From Sphingobium estronivorans (GTDB taxonomy: Bacteria; Pseudomonadota; Alphaproteobacteria; Sphingomonadales; Sphingomonadaceae): a stretch of DNA of 64,000 nt. The notes beneath the pieces are model-generated. The model was not told the DNA's origin and did not search any database. It worked only from the letters and a program-made list of their open reading frames with translations. Shown here in pieces: positions 9,201-17,501 of the stretch. The stretch is taken from NCBI RefSeq assembly GCF_008692605.1, contig NZ_LFCT01000011.1:62001-126000 (forward strand). The letters are read 5' to 3'. How positions within the stretch are numbered: position 1 is the stretch's first letter; every line of letters starts with the position of its first letter. The position numbers and the translations under genes are program-made.

Positions 9201-9753
9201 GGTCGCGGGCAAGACCGGGCCGTTGTCGCTCGCCGTCGCCAATGCTTACGCCAACACCCTCTATTACAAGGACGAATATGAAGTCGGGCGGCTCTATTCC
9301 AGCCCCCGCTTCCATGAGCAGTTGGGCGCGGCGTTCGAGGGCGATTACCGGATCCACTTCAACCTCGCCCCGCCGCTGTTCGCCAAGCGCGACAAGGACG
9401 GACGCCCGCGCAAGATGCGCTTCGGCGCGTGGATGCGCCACGGCTTCGCGCTGCTGGGCCGGATGAAGGGGCTGCGCGGCACGCCCTTCGATCCGTTCGG
9501 CTACATGCATCATCGCCGCATGGAACGGGCGCTGCCGGGCGAATATGAGGCACTGGTCGATCGGCTGCTGGCCGGACTGTCGCCCGAGAGGGTCGAAGAA
9601 GCGGCGCGGATCGCGGGAAGCTATGCCCGCGTGAAGGGCTATGATCTCGTCAAGGAAACGAAGCTGGCGCAGGTGCGGGCGGACGTGGCCGAAGCGATGG
9701 CCGCCTATGAAGCGCCCATCGCCGCCACCGAACGCACGCCCGAACCGGCTTGA
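6253..9753 (+). CDS. Fused indolepyruvate ferredoxin oxidoreductase-type 2-oxoacid (or CoA-ester) oxidoreductase
   Basis: A 1166-residue single-chain enzyme of the IorAB-fusion family found in Proteobacteria. The N-terminal pyrimidine-binding part includes FISGYRGSPLGIYD. A thiamine-pyrophosphate part carries FCAGCPHNTSTRVPEGS and GIGCHG. A ferredoxin-like segment has CEGCGDCGVQSNC with a second cysteine group CNKDYSCVKGLCPSF for Fe-S clusters. The gamma-subunit-like domain GIGGNGVVTVGAILGMAAH and a long C-terminal extension complete it. It starts with GTG directly after the VOC gene. Such enzymes oxidatively decarboxylate aryl 2-oxoacids to acyl-CoA. Fused homologues also occur in steroid- and aromatic-degradation clusters of aerobic bacteria, where their role is less certain. 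Here it probably makes a CoA ester feeding the surrounding dehydrogenases. Confidence 0.88.
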   Translation: MTQHISLDDKYTAQEGSVYVSGSQALVRLPLMQRARDVAAGLNTAGFISGYRGSPLGIYDLALWQAQKHLKANHIVFQPGVNEDLAATAVWGTQQVGLIDESRYDGVFAMWYGKGPGVDRSGDPLKHGSYGGTAANGGVLVLCGDDHAARSSTVAHQSEHALIHFGMPVFNPAHVQDYLDLGIMGFALSRYAGAWIGFKCVTDTVESSASVLVDPARVVIRTPDDYVMPPSGLNMQLGTWPIAAETRQYEQRLVAAQAFARANGIDRRIAGKASGNRLGIVTTGKATLDVIEALRQIGIHDRLEELGIAVYKVAMSWPLEPKGLRAFAEGCEELLLVEEKRPVIEEQLAHILYNLPADRRPRLVGKTDESGAPLLPQVGELAPDTVTRAIRRRLLKFDYDGETRRMLSGVEAVVPQAAVTAAAGGLVRMPSFCAGCPHNTSTRVPEGSIAMGGIGCHGLATWLPERKTVTLYHMGGEGAPWIGQAPFVDREHIFQNLGDGTYFHSGLLAVRACVAADVNITYKILLNGAIAMTGGQPIEGESFDGAITAPHVAAQLVAEGVKRVALVTDELSRHKSGDFPAGISFHHRDDLDAVQREMREVSGVTAIIYDQSCATERRRLRKRGKVADPNERLFINTDVCEGCGDCGVQSNCVALEPVETALGRKRRINQSVCNKDYSCVKGLCPSFVTVEGGTPRKARSQAVEEAFSTEGLPLPALPDIGHAYSIMVAGIGGNGVVTVGAILGMAAHIEGRGVSVLDMSGLAQRNGPVTSHVRLTQGEVGGIAPRIPERAADLVIGCDLVVAAGAEGISKMAADRTAVVYNRFVAPTSSFASNPDLDFSDGKLVDVIARHADPARLNGLDATAAAMAMLGDTIGANMLLVGMAWQLGLIPIRLESLERAIELNGAAVPLNLRAFAMGRIAACHPERVAEWLDQSSKAQAATPVAGLESVVETRARLLTDFQDEALAQRYAALVDRVALAEARVAGKTGPLSLAVANAYANTLYYKDEYEVGRLYSSPRFHEQLGAAFEGDYRIHFNLAPPLFAKRDKDGRPRKMRFGAWMRHGFALLGRMKGLRGTPFDPFGYMHHRRMERALPGEYEALVDRLLAGLSPERVEEAARIAGSYARVKGYDLVKETKLAQVRADVAEAMAAYEAPIAATERTPEPA

Positions 9754-9766
9754 GAAGGACGTAAAA

Positions 9767-10954
9767 ATGGATTTCAACCTGAAGCCGCAAGAACGGAAAT
9801 TCGTCGAGGAAGTCCGGGCATTCCTGGACGCGCAGGCCGAGCGGCCCGACGCCGCCGAGGTGATGGCACCCGACCGCGACGCCCATTCCCAGTTGGCCAA
9901 CAGCCCCGAACGCCGCGCCTTCAACCGGCGCATGGCCGAGCAGGGCTATATCGGCATGTCCTGGCCCAAAGAGTTTGGCGGGCAGGAGATTGAGGGCATA
10001 TACGAATATCTGCTGAACGAGGAACTGGCGCTGCGCGGCATGCCGCTGATCGGCAAGGGCGTGGGCTGCATCGGCAAGACCATCATCCGCCATGGATCGG
10101 AAGCGATGAAGGCGGAATTCCTGCCGAAGATCCTGGCCGCCGACATCGAATTCGCGCTGGGCTATTCGGAACCCTCCTCCGGGTCCGACCTTGCCTCGCT
10201 GCGCCTGAAGGCGGTGCGGGACGGCGACGAATGGGTGCTGAACGGGCAGAAGGTCTGGACCACCTCCGCCCATTTCGCCGACTGGTATTGGGTCGCCGCG
10301 CGCACCGATCCCGACGCGCCCAAGCATAAGGGGATCAGCGTCTTCCTGATCCCGATGGACCATCCCGGCCTTACCGTGCGGGAAACCAAGACGATGGGCG
10401 ACCATCGCACCAACGAAGTGTTCTTCGACAATGTCCGCGTGCCCGCCGACCGATTGGTGGGCGAGGAGAATAAGGGCTGGACCTATGTGTGCGAGGCGCT
10501 CGATTTCGAACGCTTCACCTTCTACACCGTCAACCCGCTGCTGCGGAAGTTCGAGCGCGCGGTGGAGGCGCTGCGGACGACGAACCGGGAAGGACGGCCG
10601 CTGTCCGAAGACCCTGTCATCCGCCGCGACGTCGCGCGGCTCGCCACGGACCTCGAAACCGCCAAGATGCTGCAACGCCGCGTCGTCAATGAAGCGAGCA
10701 AGGGGCGCGTACCCGCCGTCGAAGCGGCGATGTACAAGGTGTTTTCGACCCGGCTCGGCCAGCAACTGACGGACTTCGTGCTCGACGCGCTCGGCCCCAC
10801 GGGGCTGTTGCGTCACGGCGCGCAGGGCGCGGTGGACAATGGCGTGTGGGAGCATTTTTACCAGACCACCCCGCTCGACACGATCGGCGGCGGCACGTCG
10901 GAAGTGCAGAAGAACATCATCGCCCGGCGCGGCCTTGGCCTGCCGCTCAACTGA
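9767..10954 (+). CDS. Acyl-CoA dehydrogenase
   Basis: A 395-residue FAD-dependent acyl-CoA dehydrogenase. Visible signatures are GYSEPSSGSDLASLRLKAV (FAD/substrate-binding loop), LNGQKVWTTSAHFADW and the C-terminal TPLDTIGGGTSEVQKNIIARRGLGLP, the standard ending of the family. I chose the ATG at 9767 because GAGAAGGAC lies about eight bases upstream and the residues before it belong to the tail of the preceding gene in another frame. It lies 13 bases after the oxidoreductase gene and 1 base before a MaoC-like gene, so it is mid-operon. It may act alone or as partner of the ACAD encoded at 3614-4753. Confidence 0.9.
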   Translation: MDFNLKPQERKFVEEVRAFLDAQAERPDAAEVMAPDRDAHSQLANSPERRAFNRRMAEQGYIGMSWPKEFGGQEIEGIYEYLLNEELALRGMPLIGKGVGCIGKTIIRHGSEAMKAEFLPKILAADIEFALGYSEPSSGSDLASLRLKAVRDGDEWVLNGQKVWTTSAHFADWYWVAARTDPDAPKHKGISVFLIPMDHPGLTVRETKTMGDHRTNEVFFDNVRVPADRLVGEENKGWTYVCEALDFERFTFYTVNPLLRKFERAVEALRTTNREGRPLSEDPVIRRDVARLATDLETAKMLQRRVVNEASKGRVPAVEAAMYKVFSTRLGQQLTDFVLDALGPTGLLRHGAQGAVDNGVWEHFYQTTPLDTIGGGTSEVQKNIIARRGLGLPLN

Positions 10955-10955
10955 C

Positions 10956-11474
10956 ATGACTGCCGGGGACGTTCCGCCCGAAGCCGCCGCCTGGATCGGC
11001 CGCGTGATGGTGGTCGAACGCGATGGCGTGACCGTGGAGCCGGGCAGCATCGCGCTGTTCGCGGCGGCGGTGGAGGATGGCAATCCGCTTTACCGCGACA
11101 CGGCGGAGGCGGCCGCGCTTGCCGGGGGACCTATGGCCCCCCCTGCCCTGCTGTCCGCCTGGAACCGGCCCGATCCGTGGATGGCGGGCGGCGCGCCGCC
11201 CAGCCGCGCGCTCGAACTGCATTTCCGGGTGAAGGAGGCGCTGGGCCTGCCCAAGGCCGTGGTCACGCGCGCGGAGACGGAACTGCACGCGCCGGTCCGG
11301 CCGGGCGACCACGTCTATGCCGAGCAGCGGCTCGACACTATCGGCCCGATGACCGCCAACAAGCTTGGGACGGGGCGCTACTGGACGATCAGCGTCCTCT
11401 ATCGGCGGCAGGCCGACGACGCGCTGCTGGGGATCGAGACGCTGGGCTTCTACGGCTATGGAGGCGCGGCATGA
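10956..11474 (+). CDS. MaoC-like dehydratase N-terminal domain protein (FAS1-type)
   Basis: A 172-residue hot-dog-fold protein resembling the N-terminal dehydratase half (FAS1_DH_region-like): an early segment resembling AxxxGxxNPLYRD (VEDGNPLYRD), GGPMAPPALLSAW, then FRVKEALGLPKAVVTRAETELHAPVRPGDHVYAEQRL. The next gene encodes a second, complementary hot-dog protein overlapping by four bases. This two-gene split MaoC arrangement is known for heteromeric enoyl-CoA hydratases (for example in mycobacterial cholesterol catabolism). I infer that the pair forms an enoyl-CoA hydratase for an unusual substrate. Confidence 0.78.
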   Translation: MTAGDVPPEAAAWIGRVMVVERDGVTVEPGSIALFAAAVEDGNPLYRDTAEAAALAGGPMAPPALLSAWNRPDPWMAGGAPPSRALELHFRVKEALGLPKAVVTRAETELHAPVRPGDHVYAEQRLDTIGPMTANKLGTGRYWTISVLYRRQADDALLGIETLGFYGYGGAA

Positions 11475-11935
11475 CCGTCACGGCGGAACGACTGCCCGAA
11501 CGGCAGGTCCATGTCACGGCGCGCCATGTCGTGCTGGGCGCGATGGCGAGCCGCGACTGGCAGCCGCAACATCACGACCACGGCCATGCGCTCACCGCAG
11601 GCTTGCCGGGCATCATCCTCAACACCCCCGCGCAGACCGGCTGGTTCTGCGGCTATCTGACGGACTGGGCGGGACCGCAGGCGCGGATCGCCCGGTGGCG
11701 GCTGCGGATGATCGTGCCGATCACGCCGGGGACGGACATCGTCTTTTCCGGCGAAGCGCGACGGGTCGGGGACAGCGGCGGCGTACTCTGGATCGAGGCC
11801 GATCTCGCGATCCATGCGGGCGCGACCCTGTACAGCAGCGCGCGCTTCCTCGCTGCCCTGCCCGGCGCAACCTCTCCCTGGTCCCTGGACGACGCGGCCT
11901 GGACCCCTCCGCCGCTTTCCGGAACGCCTGCCTGA
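11471..11935 (+). CDS. MaoC-like hydratase subunit
   Basis: A 154-residue hot-dog-fold protein, the second half of a probable heteromeric MaoC hydratase. SRDWQPQHHDHGHA matches the MaoC hydratase motif in which an Asp (RDWQPxHxD) and a following His act in hydration. The adjacent hot-dog partner lacks such a clear motif, so this subunit is probably the catalytic one. It starts with ATGA overlapping the stop of the preceding gene and is the last gene of the rightward operon. A strong terminator hairpin lies about 90 bases downstream. Confidence 0.8.
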   Translation: MTVTAERLPERQVHVTARHVVLGAMASRDWQPQHHDHGHALTAGLPGIILNTPAQTGWFCGYLTDWAGPQARIARWRLRMIVPITPGTDIVFSGEARRVGDSGGVLWIEADLAIHAGATLYSSARFLAALPGATSPWSLDDAAWTPPPLSGTPA

Positions 11936-12022
11936 AACGGCAGGTCCCGCGCCGTCTCCCAGAGCGATTCCCCAGCGATAGGAAATGATCGCCGGGTAAG
12001 AAATCGCGGCAAACAAATGGCT

Positions 12023-12059
12023 TAGAGCGGCGATCCGATTCAATCAGATCGCCGCTCTA
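12023..12059. terminator. Bidirectional hairpin terminator between convergent operons
   Basis: A perfect 13-bp inverted repeat, TAGAGCGGCGATC (12023-12035) and GATCGCCGCTCTA (12047-12059), with an 11-base loop. It lies between the end of the MaoC operon and the end of the MFS gene, whose TAG stop codon is itself part of the right arm. No long T-tract is present on either strand. Confidence 0.65.
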
Positions 12060-13376
12060 GTGAACAGAGGCGATGGGAGCCGGACCGATGCTGCCGAACC
12101 GTTGGTGAAGCTGCTCCCGCTCCCTGACCAGCGTGCGCGCCGCCAGCGCGAAATTGATCGCCGACCCAAGCCAGACCAGACCCAGCATGAGCAGGCTGTA
12201 GCGCAGCGGATTGGCCATATGGGGCGCCAGCAGGTCGCTCAGCAGCCCTATGCCCTGACTGCCCAGTCCATAGCCGAACAGCCCCGCCACCGCATAGAGA
12301 ATCGCGGTCATCTTGCCGCGCATATGCGCCGGGACCAGGCTGTGCGCCGCGCTGTAGCTGGGGCCGAGCCACATATTGGCGCAGAAATTATAAAGGGCGA
12401 AAAAGCAGAAGGCCGTCACCAGATCGGTCGCCAGCAGATAACAGACGATCAGCGGCGCGGCGCAGAAGCTGGCCAAGGCAATGGTGCCCGTCGCCCAGCG
12501 CGGATCGCGGCGGCTCAGCCGGTCGGTCAGGGCCCCGCCGACCATCGTGCCGCCGACCCCCGCAACGACGCCGATCAACGCCAGGGACGAGCCGACCTGC
12601 GCAAGGGTCAGATGATGCGTGCGGATGAAGAAGGACGCGGACCAGGTCGCTTCGCCCGACAGGGCGAAGCCGGCCAGGATGAGGCCGAACAATATATGGC
12701 GGAGAGCAGGCTGCGACCAAAGCAGCCGCACGGTTTCCGACAGGCTGGAGTTTTCGCCCGGCGCGGCGGCGGAAGGGGATTTCCGCCGGGCCGGGTCCTT
12801 CAGGAACAGCAGCAGCAGCAGGCTGACGAAGAAGCCGGGGACCGCGCAGGCCTGCAACGCGACGCGCCATCCATAATGCTGCGCGATCCATCCCCCGGCG
12901 GCCAGCGCGCACATCGAACCCAGCGGCGCGCCCAGAAAGGCGATCGACAAGGCCGTGGCCCGGCGGCTGGCGGGAAACCGGTCGGAGATCAGCGACATGG
13001 CGGCGGGCGGGGCGCCCGCTTCCCCGATCCCCACGCCCATGCGGGCAATGACGAGCTGCACGAAACTGGTGGCATAGCTTTGCACCAGCGTCATCGCGCT
13101 CCAGAAACCCAGGCAGACGGCGATGAGGATGCTGCGATTGACCCGGTCGGCGGCGACGCCCAGCGGCACGGCGGCGATGCAGTTGCAGATCGCGAAGGCA
13201 AGGCCCGTCAACAGGCCCAACTGCGTATCGCTGAGCGCGAATTCCATCTTCACCGGCTGAAGCAGAACCGACAGGATCATCCGGTCCCCCGCGTTCAGCA
13301 TGTAGAGCGAGACGAACAGGGCCAGGGTGAAATAATGGCCTGGCGTCAGCCTCTCCGATATTTTCTCTTGGTTCAT
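12057..13376 (-). CDS. MFS transporter (spinster-like)
   Basis: A 439-residue major facilitator with about 12 predicted hydrophobic segments. The loop after helix 2 reads AAVPLGVAADRVNRSILIAV, a typical MFS motif A variant (G...DR.....). The N-terminus (RLTPGHYFTLALFVSLYMLNAGDRMILSVLLQPV) resembles spinster-type and hexuronate/aromatic-acid carriers common in sphingomonads. It sits between the aromatic/CoA catabolic island and the glycolate oxidase operon and is transcribed alone from a region shared with glcD. The transported compound could belong to either neighbouring pathway. The protein would sit in the inner membrane. Confidence 0.85.
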   Translation of the reverse strand: MNQEKISERLTPGHYFTLALFVSLYMLNAGDRMILSVLLQPVKMEFALSDTQLGLLTGLAFAICNCIAAVPLGVAADRVNRSILIAVCLGFWSAMTLVQSYATSFVQLVIARMGVGIGEAGAPPAAMSLISDRFPASRRATALSIAFLGAPLGSMCALAAGGWIAQHYGWRVALQACAVPGFFVSLLLLLFLKDPARRKSPSAAAPGENSSLSETVRLLWSQPALRHILFGLILAGFALSGEATWSASFFIRTHHLTLAQVGSSLALIGVVAGVGGTMVGGALTDRLSRRDPRWATGTIALASFCAAPLIVCYLLATDLVTAFCFFALYNFCANMWLGPSYSAAHSLVPAHMRGKMTAILYAVAGLFGYGLGSQGIGLLSDLLAPHMANPLRYSLLMLGLVWLGSAINFALAARTLVREREQLHQRFGSIGPAPIASVH

Positions 13377-13447
13377 CCGGCCCCTCTCCTGGTACCGAAA
13401 AGTAAAAAATGAGGGCCGGCGCTTTTTCCGGCCCGGCGGGACATTAT

Positions 13448-13462
13448 TTCCTCCGGGGAAAT
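13448..13462. promoter_or_regulatory. Imperfect palindrome in the MFS/glcD divergent promoter region
   Basis: TTTCCTCCGGGGAAA is an odd-length near-palindrome between the MFS gene and glcD. It resembles the parS-like palindromes near parB but has one extra base, so I treat it as a possible operator rather than a partition site. Confidence 0.25.
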
Positions 13463-13534
13463 TATCTATCTCTTTTCTATGGTCTACCGCATGGTTCGCT
13501 TAAGGTTTACAGGATGGGGGAGAGGAGAGCCGGC

Positions 13535-15028
13535 GTGTCATTGCGAATGCCCGAACCCGATGGAGCCACGCTGGCAAAACGCGCCGACATCATTGCCGCG
13601 CTGAGGGCGATCGTGCCCGGCGAAAGCGTCATCGACGATGCGGATGCGCTGCGCCCCTATGAATCGGACGGGCTGACCGCCTATCGCCAACCGCCCCTGC
13701 TGGTCGTGCTGCCGGAAACCGCGCAGCAAGTGTCGGCCATTCTGGCCTGGTGCCATGCCAATAAGGTGAAGGTCGTGCCGCGCGGGTCCGGCACGTCCCT
13801 GTCGGGCGGCGCGCTGCCGCTGGAGGACGGCGTGCTGCTGGGCCTGTCGCGGCTCAACCGGATCATCGACATCGACTATGACGACCGGCTGGTCGTCGTG
13901 CAGCCGGGCGTCACCAACCTCGCCATCAGCCAGGCGGTGGAGGAGCGCGGCTTCTATTACGCGCCCGACCCGTCCAGCCAGATCGCCTGTTCCATCGGCG
14001 GCAATGTCGCGGAAAATTCGGGCGGCGTGCACTGTCTCAAATATGGCCTGACCACCAACAATGTCATCGGCTGCGAAATCGTGCTGATGGACGGGGAGGT
14101 GTTGCGCATCGGCGGGCGGCATCTCGATCCGGCGGGCCTCGACCTGCTGGGCACGATCGTCGGGTCCGAAGGCCTGCTGGGCGTCGTGACCGAAGTCACG
14201 GTCCGCATCCTGCCCCGCCCGCAGGCCGCCCGCGCCCTGCTGATCGGCTTTCCGACCGTCGAGGGCGCCGGCCAGTGCGTGGCGGACGTCATTGCCGCGG
14301 GCATCATTCCCGCCGGCATGGAGATGATGGACCGCAAGGCGATCCACGCCGCCGAAGCCTATGTGCGGGTGGGCTATCCGCTCGACGTCGAGGCGCTGCT
14401 GATCGTGGAGCTGGACGGGGCAATGGCCGAATGCGACCATCTGACCGAAGAGGTCGAGCGGATCGCCGCCGCCAATGGCGCCCTGTCGATCCGCTGTTCC
14501 CGGGACGAGGCGGAGCGCGTGGCCTTCTGGGCCGGGCGCAAGGCCGCCTTTCCGGCGGTCGGGCGGCTGGCCCCGGATTATTATTGCATGGACGGCACGA
14601 TCCCGCGCCGCCGCCTGCCCGAGGTGCTGAAGCGCATGGAGCAATTGTCCGACCGTTACGGCCTGGGGGTCGCCAATGTCTTTCATGCCGGGGACGGCAA
14701 TCTCCACCCGCTGATCCTCTACGACGCGAACGTCCCGGGCGAACTGGAACGGGCCGAGGAATTCGGCAACGACATATTGCGCCTGTGCGTGGAGGTGGGC
14801 GGCGTCCTGACCGGGGAACATGGCGTGGGCGTCGAAAAACGGGACCTGATGCCGGAAATGTTCTCTGAAACCGACCTTGCCCATCAGCAGCGGCTGAAAT
14901 GCGCCTTCGACCCGGAATTGCTGTTGAACCCGGGCAAGGTGTTTCCGCAGCTCCACCGTTGCGCCGAACTGGGCCGGATGCATGTGCATCGCGGCCAGTT
15001 GCCCCACCCCGAACTTCCCCGTTTCTGA
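13535..15028 (+). CDS. glcD: Glycolate oxidase subunit GlcD (FAD-linked)
   Basis: The FAD-binding catalytic subunit of glycolate oxidase, converting glycolate (or D-lactate/2-hydroxy acids) to glyoxylate. The PCMH FAD-binding motif is PRGSGTSLSGGALPL, followed by IGGNVAENSGGVHCLKYGLT. The C-terminal FAD-oxidase cap has FHAGDGNLHPLILYD and GEHGVGVEKRDLM, all hallmarks of GlcD. I use the GTG at 13535 (497 residues, close to the 499 of E. coli GlcD) because GAGGAG lies about seven bases upstream. An ATG at 13514 is the alternative. It is the first of four co-directional genes, glcDEFG. Confidence 0.92.
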   Translation: MSLRMPEPDGATLAKRADIIAALRAIVPGESVIDDADALRPYESDGLTAYRQPPLLVVLPETAQQVSAILAWCHANKVKVVPRGSGTSLSGGALPLEDGVLLGLSRLNRIIDIDYDDRLVVVQPGVTNLAISQAVEERGFYYAPDPSSQIACSIGGNVAENSGGVHCLKYGLTTNNVIGCEIVLMDGEVLRIGGRHLDPAGLDLLGTIVGSEGLLGVVTEVTVRILPRPQAARALLIGFPTVEGAGQCVADVIAAGIIPAGMEMMDRKAIHAAEAYVRVGYPLDVEALLIVELDGAMAECDHLTEEVERIAAANGALSIRCSRDEAERVAFWAGRKAAFPAVGRLAPDYYCMDGTIPRRRLPEVLKRMEQLSDRYGLGVANVFHAGDGNLHPLILYDANVPGELERAEEFGNDILRLCVEVGGVLTGEHGVGVEKRDLMPEMFSETDLAHQQRLKCAFDPELLLNPGKVFPQLHRCAELGRMHVHRGQLPHPELPRF

Positions 15029-15039
15029 GATTGGCGACC

Positions 15040-16188
15040 ATGATCCGGCCGACCGATGAAGCGGAACTGACCGAGGCGATCCTCGATGCGGCGCAGCGCG
15101 GCGCGCGGCTGGCCATAACGGGCGGAGGCAGCAAGGCGGATATGGGCCGCCCGGTGGAGGCGGAGACCCTGTCGCTGGCCGGTCTTGCCGGCATAGTGGA
15201 CTATGATCCGGCCGAACTGGTGCTGACGGTCCGTCCCGGGACCCCGCTGGCGGAGGTCGAGGCGCTGGTCGCGTCGCAAGGGCAGATGCTGGCGTTCGAA
15301 CCGTTCGACCACGGCCCGCTGTTCGGCCGGGCGGCGGGTTCGGCGACCATCGGCGGCGTGATCGCCGCCGGTGCGGCGGGTTCGCGCCGGCTGTCGGCGG
15401 GCGGCGCGCGCGACCATCTGTTGGGCATCCACGCCGTATCGGGCCGGGGACAGGCCTTTGTCGCCGGGGCGAAGGTGGTCAAGAATGTGACGGGGTACGA
15501 CCTGCCCAAGCTGGCGACGGGCAGTTGGGGGCGGCTGTTCGCGCTGAGCGAACTGACGCTCAAGGTGCTGCCGCGCCCGCCGATGGCGGTGACGTCCGCC
15601 ATTGCGGGGCTGACGACGGAGCAGGCCGTCAGGGCAATGGCCATCGCCATGGGTTCCCAGGCGGAAATCGCGGCGGCCGCGCATATCCCCGCGTCCCTGC
15701 GCGACGGTCCGGCGCTGACGCTGTTCCGCATCGAAGGTTTCGCGCCGTCCGTGAAGGCGCGCGGCGAGATGCTGCGGACCGTCCTTGCCGCCATCGCGCC
15801 GGTCGAGCCGGTCGACATGCCGCTGGCGGAGAGCATCTGGCGCGCGCTTCGCACCCTGGACCCGCTGCCGGCCGACCGGCCTTTATGGCGGATCAACATC
15901 CCGCCCAGCGGCGCGCCCGGCGTCGTCGCCGCACTGGAGCCGCATGGCGCGGCATGGCTGGCCGACTGGGCAGGCGGGCTGCTCTGGATCGGCTTTGCCG
16001 GCGATCCGGTGCTGGTGCGCGATGCCGCCGCACGCGCGGGCGGACATGCCATGCTGGTGCGCGCGCCGGCGGAGATGCGCGCGCACATTCCCGCCTTCCA
16101 CCCGCAGCCTGCCGCCCTGGCCGCCCTGGAAGAGCGGGTGCGCCGCGCTTTCGACCCGCTGGGGCTGTTCGAAACAGGACGATTTTAA
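15040..16188 (+). CDS. glcE: Glycolate oxidase subunit GlcE
   Basis: A 382-residue second FAD-binding subunit of glycolate oxidase. It keeps a shortened PCMH domain (ITGGGSKADMGRP; GGVIAAGAAGSRRLSAGGARDHLLG; VKNVTGYDLPKLATGSWG), where the KNVTGYDL segment is strongly diagnostic of GlcE. The start at 15040 follows the glcD stop by 11 bases. GlcE forms a membrane-associated complex with GlcD and GlcF. Both neighbours are present in the right order. Confidence 0.92.
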   Translation: MIRPTDEAELTEAILDAAQRGARLAITGGGSKADMGRPVEAETLSLAGLAGIVDYDPAELVLTVRPGTPLAEVEALVASQGQMLAFEPFDHGPLFGRAAGSATIGGVIAAGAAGSRRLSAGGARDHLLGIHAVSGRGQAFVAGAKVVKNVTGYDLPKLATGSWGRLFALSELTLKVLPRPPMAVTSAIAGLTTEQAVRAMAIAMGSQAEIAAAAHIPASLRDGPALTLFRIEGFAPSVKARGEMLRTVLAAIAPVEPVDMPLAESIWRALRTLDPLPADRPLWRINIPPSGAPGVVAALEPHGAAWLADWAGGLLWIGFAGDPVLVRDAAARAGGHAMLVRAPAEMRAHIPAFHPQPAALAALEERVRRAFDPLGLFETGRF

Positions 16189-16190
16189 CG

Positions 16191-17501
16191 ATGCAGACCC
16201 GCTTTACCCCCGAACTGCTGGCCGATCCGGCCATGGCCTCGTCGGAGGGGATCATCCGCAAATGCGTGCATTGCGGTTTCTGCACCGCGACCTGCCCCAC
16301 CTATGTCCTGCTGGGCGATGAGCTGGATTCCCCCAGGGGCCGCATCTACCTGATGAAGGACATGCTGGAGCAGGAGCGCGCCCCCACGGCCGAGGTCGTC
16401 AAGCATATCGACCGCTGCCTGTCCTGCCTGTCCTGCATGACCACCTGCCCTTCGGGCGTGAACTATATGCATCTGGTCGACCATGCCCGGTCCTATATCG
16501 CGGAGCGATACCGCCGCCCCCTGGCCGACCGGCTGTTCCGGGGCCTGATCGCCCGCATCCTGCCCTATCCGGGGCGGTTCCGGGTCGCGCTGCGGCTGGG
16601 CGCGCTGGCCCGCCCCGCCGCGCCGATACTGGGCAAGTGGCAGGCGCTGAAGCCGCTGGCCGCCATGCTCGCCATGGCGCCGCGCCGCATCCCGCCCTCC
16701 CCGTCCCTGCCATCGGTGCCCGCCGACGCGGTCAAGGGGCGCGTCGGCCTGTTGGGCGGTTGCGTCGAGAGCGTGCTGCGCCCCGAATTCCGCAGCGCGG
16801 CGGTCCGGCTGCTCCACCGGGCGGGCTATGATGTCGTCTTCGCCAAGGGTGAGGGATGTTGCGGCGCGCTGGTCCACCATATGGGCCAGACCGATGCAGC
16901 CCAAAGCCAGGCCCGCCGCAATGTCGACGCGTGGACGAAGGAAATCGACCAGGGCGGCCTGGCCGCGATTCTGGTGACGGCATCGGGCTGCGGCACGACG
17001 ATCAAGGATTATGGCTTCCTGCTGCGCGACGATCCCGTCTATGCGGAAAAAGCCGCGCGGGTCTCCGCCCTGGCACAGGATATTTCCGAATTCCTGGCCG
17101 GCATCGACCTGCCGCCCGCGCAGGACCGGGGCGTGAAGGTCGCCTATCATGCCGCCTGCTCGCTGCAACATGGGCAGAAGGTCACGGACGCGCCCAAACG
17201 CCTGCTGACGGACGCCGGTTATGCGGTCCAGACGCCACGGGAAGCGCATCTGTGCTGCGGGTCGGCGGGCACGTACAACATGCTGCAACCGGACATCGCG
17301 AACCAGCTCGGCGACCGCAAGGCGCAGGCGCTGGACAAGCTGGCGGCCGATGTCGTCGCGACCGGCAATATCGGCTGCGCCATGCAGATCGGCGCGCGGA
17401 TCGGCGTGCCGGTCGTGCATACCGTCGAACTTCTGGACTGGGCGACGGGCGGCCCGGCGCCCCAGGCACTTAACCCTTTGAAACAGGAAATTTCAGCATG
17501 A
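16191..17501 (+). CDS. glcF: Glycolate oxidase iron-sulfur subunit GlcF
   Basis: A 436-residue electron-transfer subunit with two [4Fe-4S] ferredoxin motifs near the N-terminus, CVHCGFCTATCPTY and CLSCLSCMTTCPSG. Two cysteine-rich CCG domains follow (GCVES...EGCCGALVHHMG and HAACSLQHGQ...LCCGSAGTYNM). It passes electrons from GlcD/E flavins to the quinone pool. The start is two bases after the glcE stop, and its own stop overlaps the glcG start. Confidence 0.93.
   Translation: MQTRFTPELLADPAMASSEGIIRKCVHCGFCTATCPTYVLLGDELDSPRGRIYLMKDMLEQERAPTAEVVKHIDRCLSCLSCMTTCPSGVNYMHLVDHARSYIAERYRRPLADRLFRGLIARILPYPGRFRVALRLGALARPAAPILGKWQALKPLAAMLAMAPRRIPPSPSLPSVPADAVKGRVGLLGGCVESVLRPEFRSAAVRLLHRAGYDVVFAKGEGCCGALVHHMGQTDAAQSQARRNVDAWTKEIDQGGLAAILVTASGCGTTIKDYGFLLRDDPVYAEKAARVSALAQDISEFLAGIDLPPAQDRGVKVAYHAACSLQHGQKVTDAPKRLLTDAGYAVQTPREAHLCCGSAGTYNMLQPDIANQLGDRKAQALDKLAADVVATGNIGCAMQIGARIGVPVVHTVELLDWATGGPAPQALNPLKQEISA

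Noticed and set aside
13448..13462. TTTCCTCCGGGGAAA as a third parS site
   Set aside because: One extra base breaks the palindrome spacing and it is far from parB; kept only as a possible operator.
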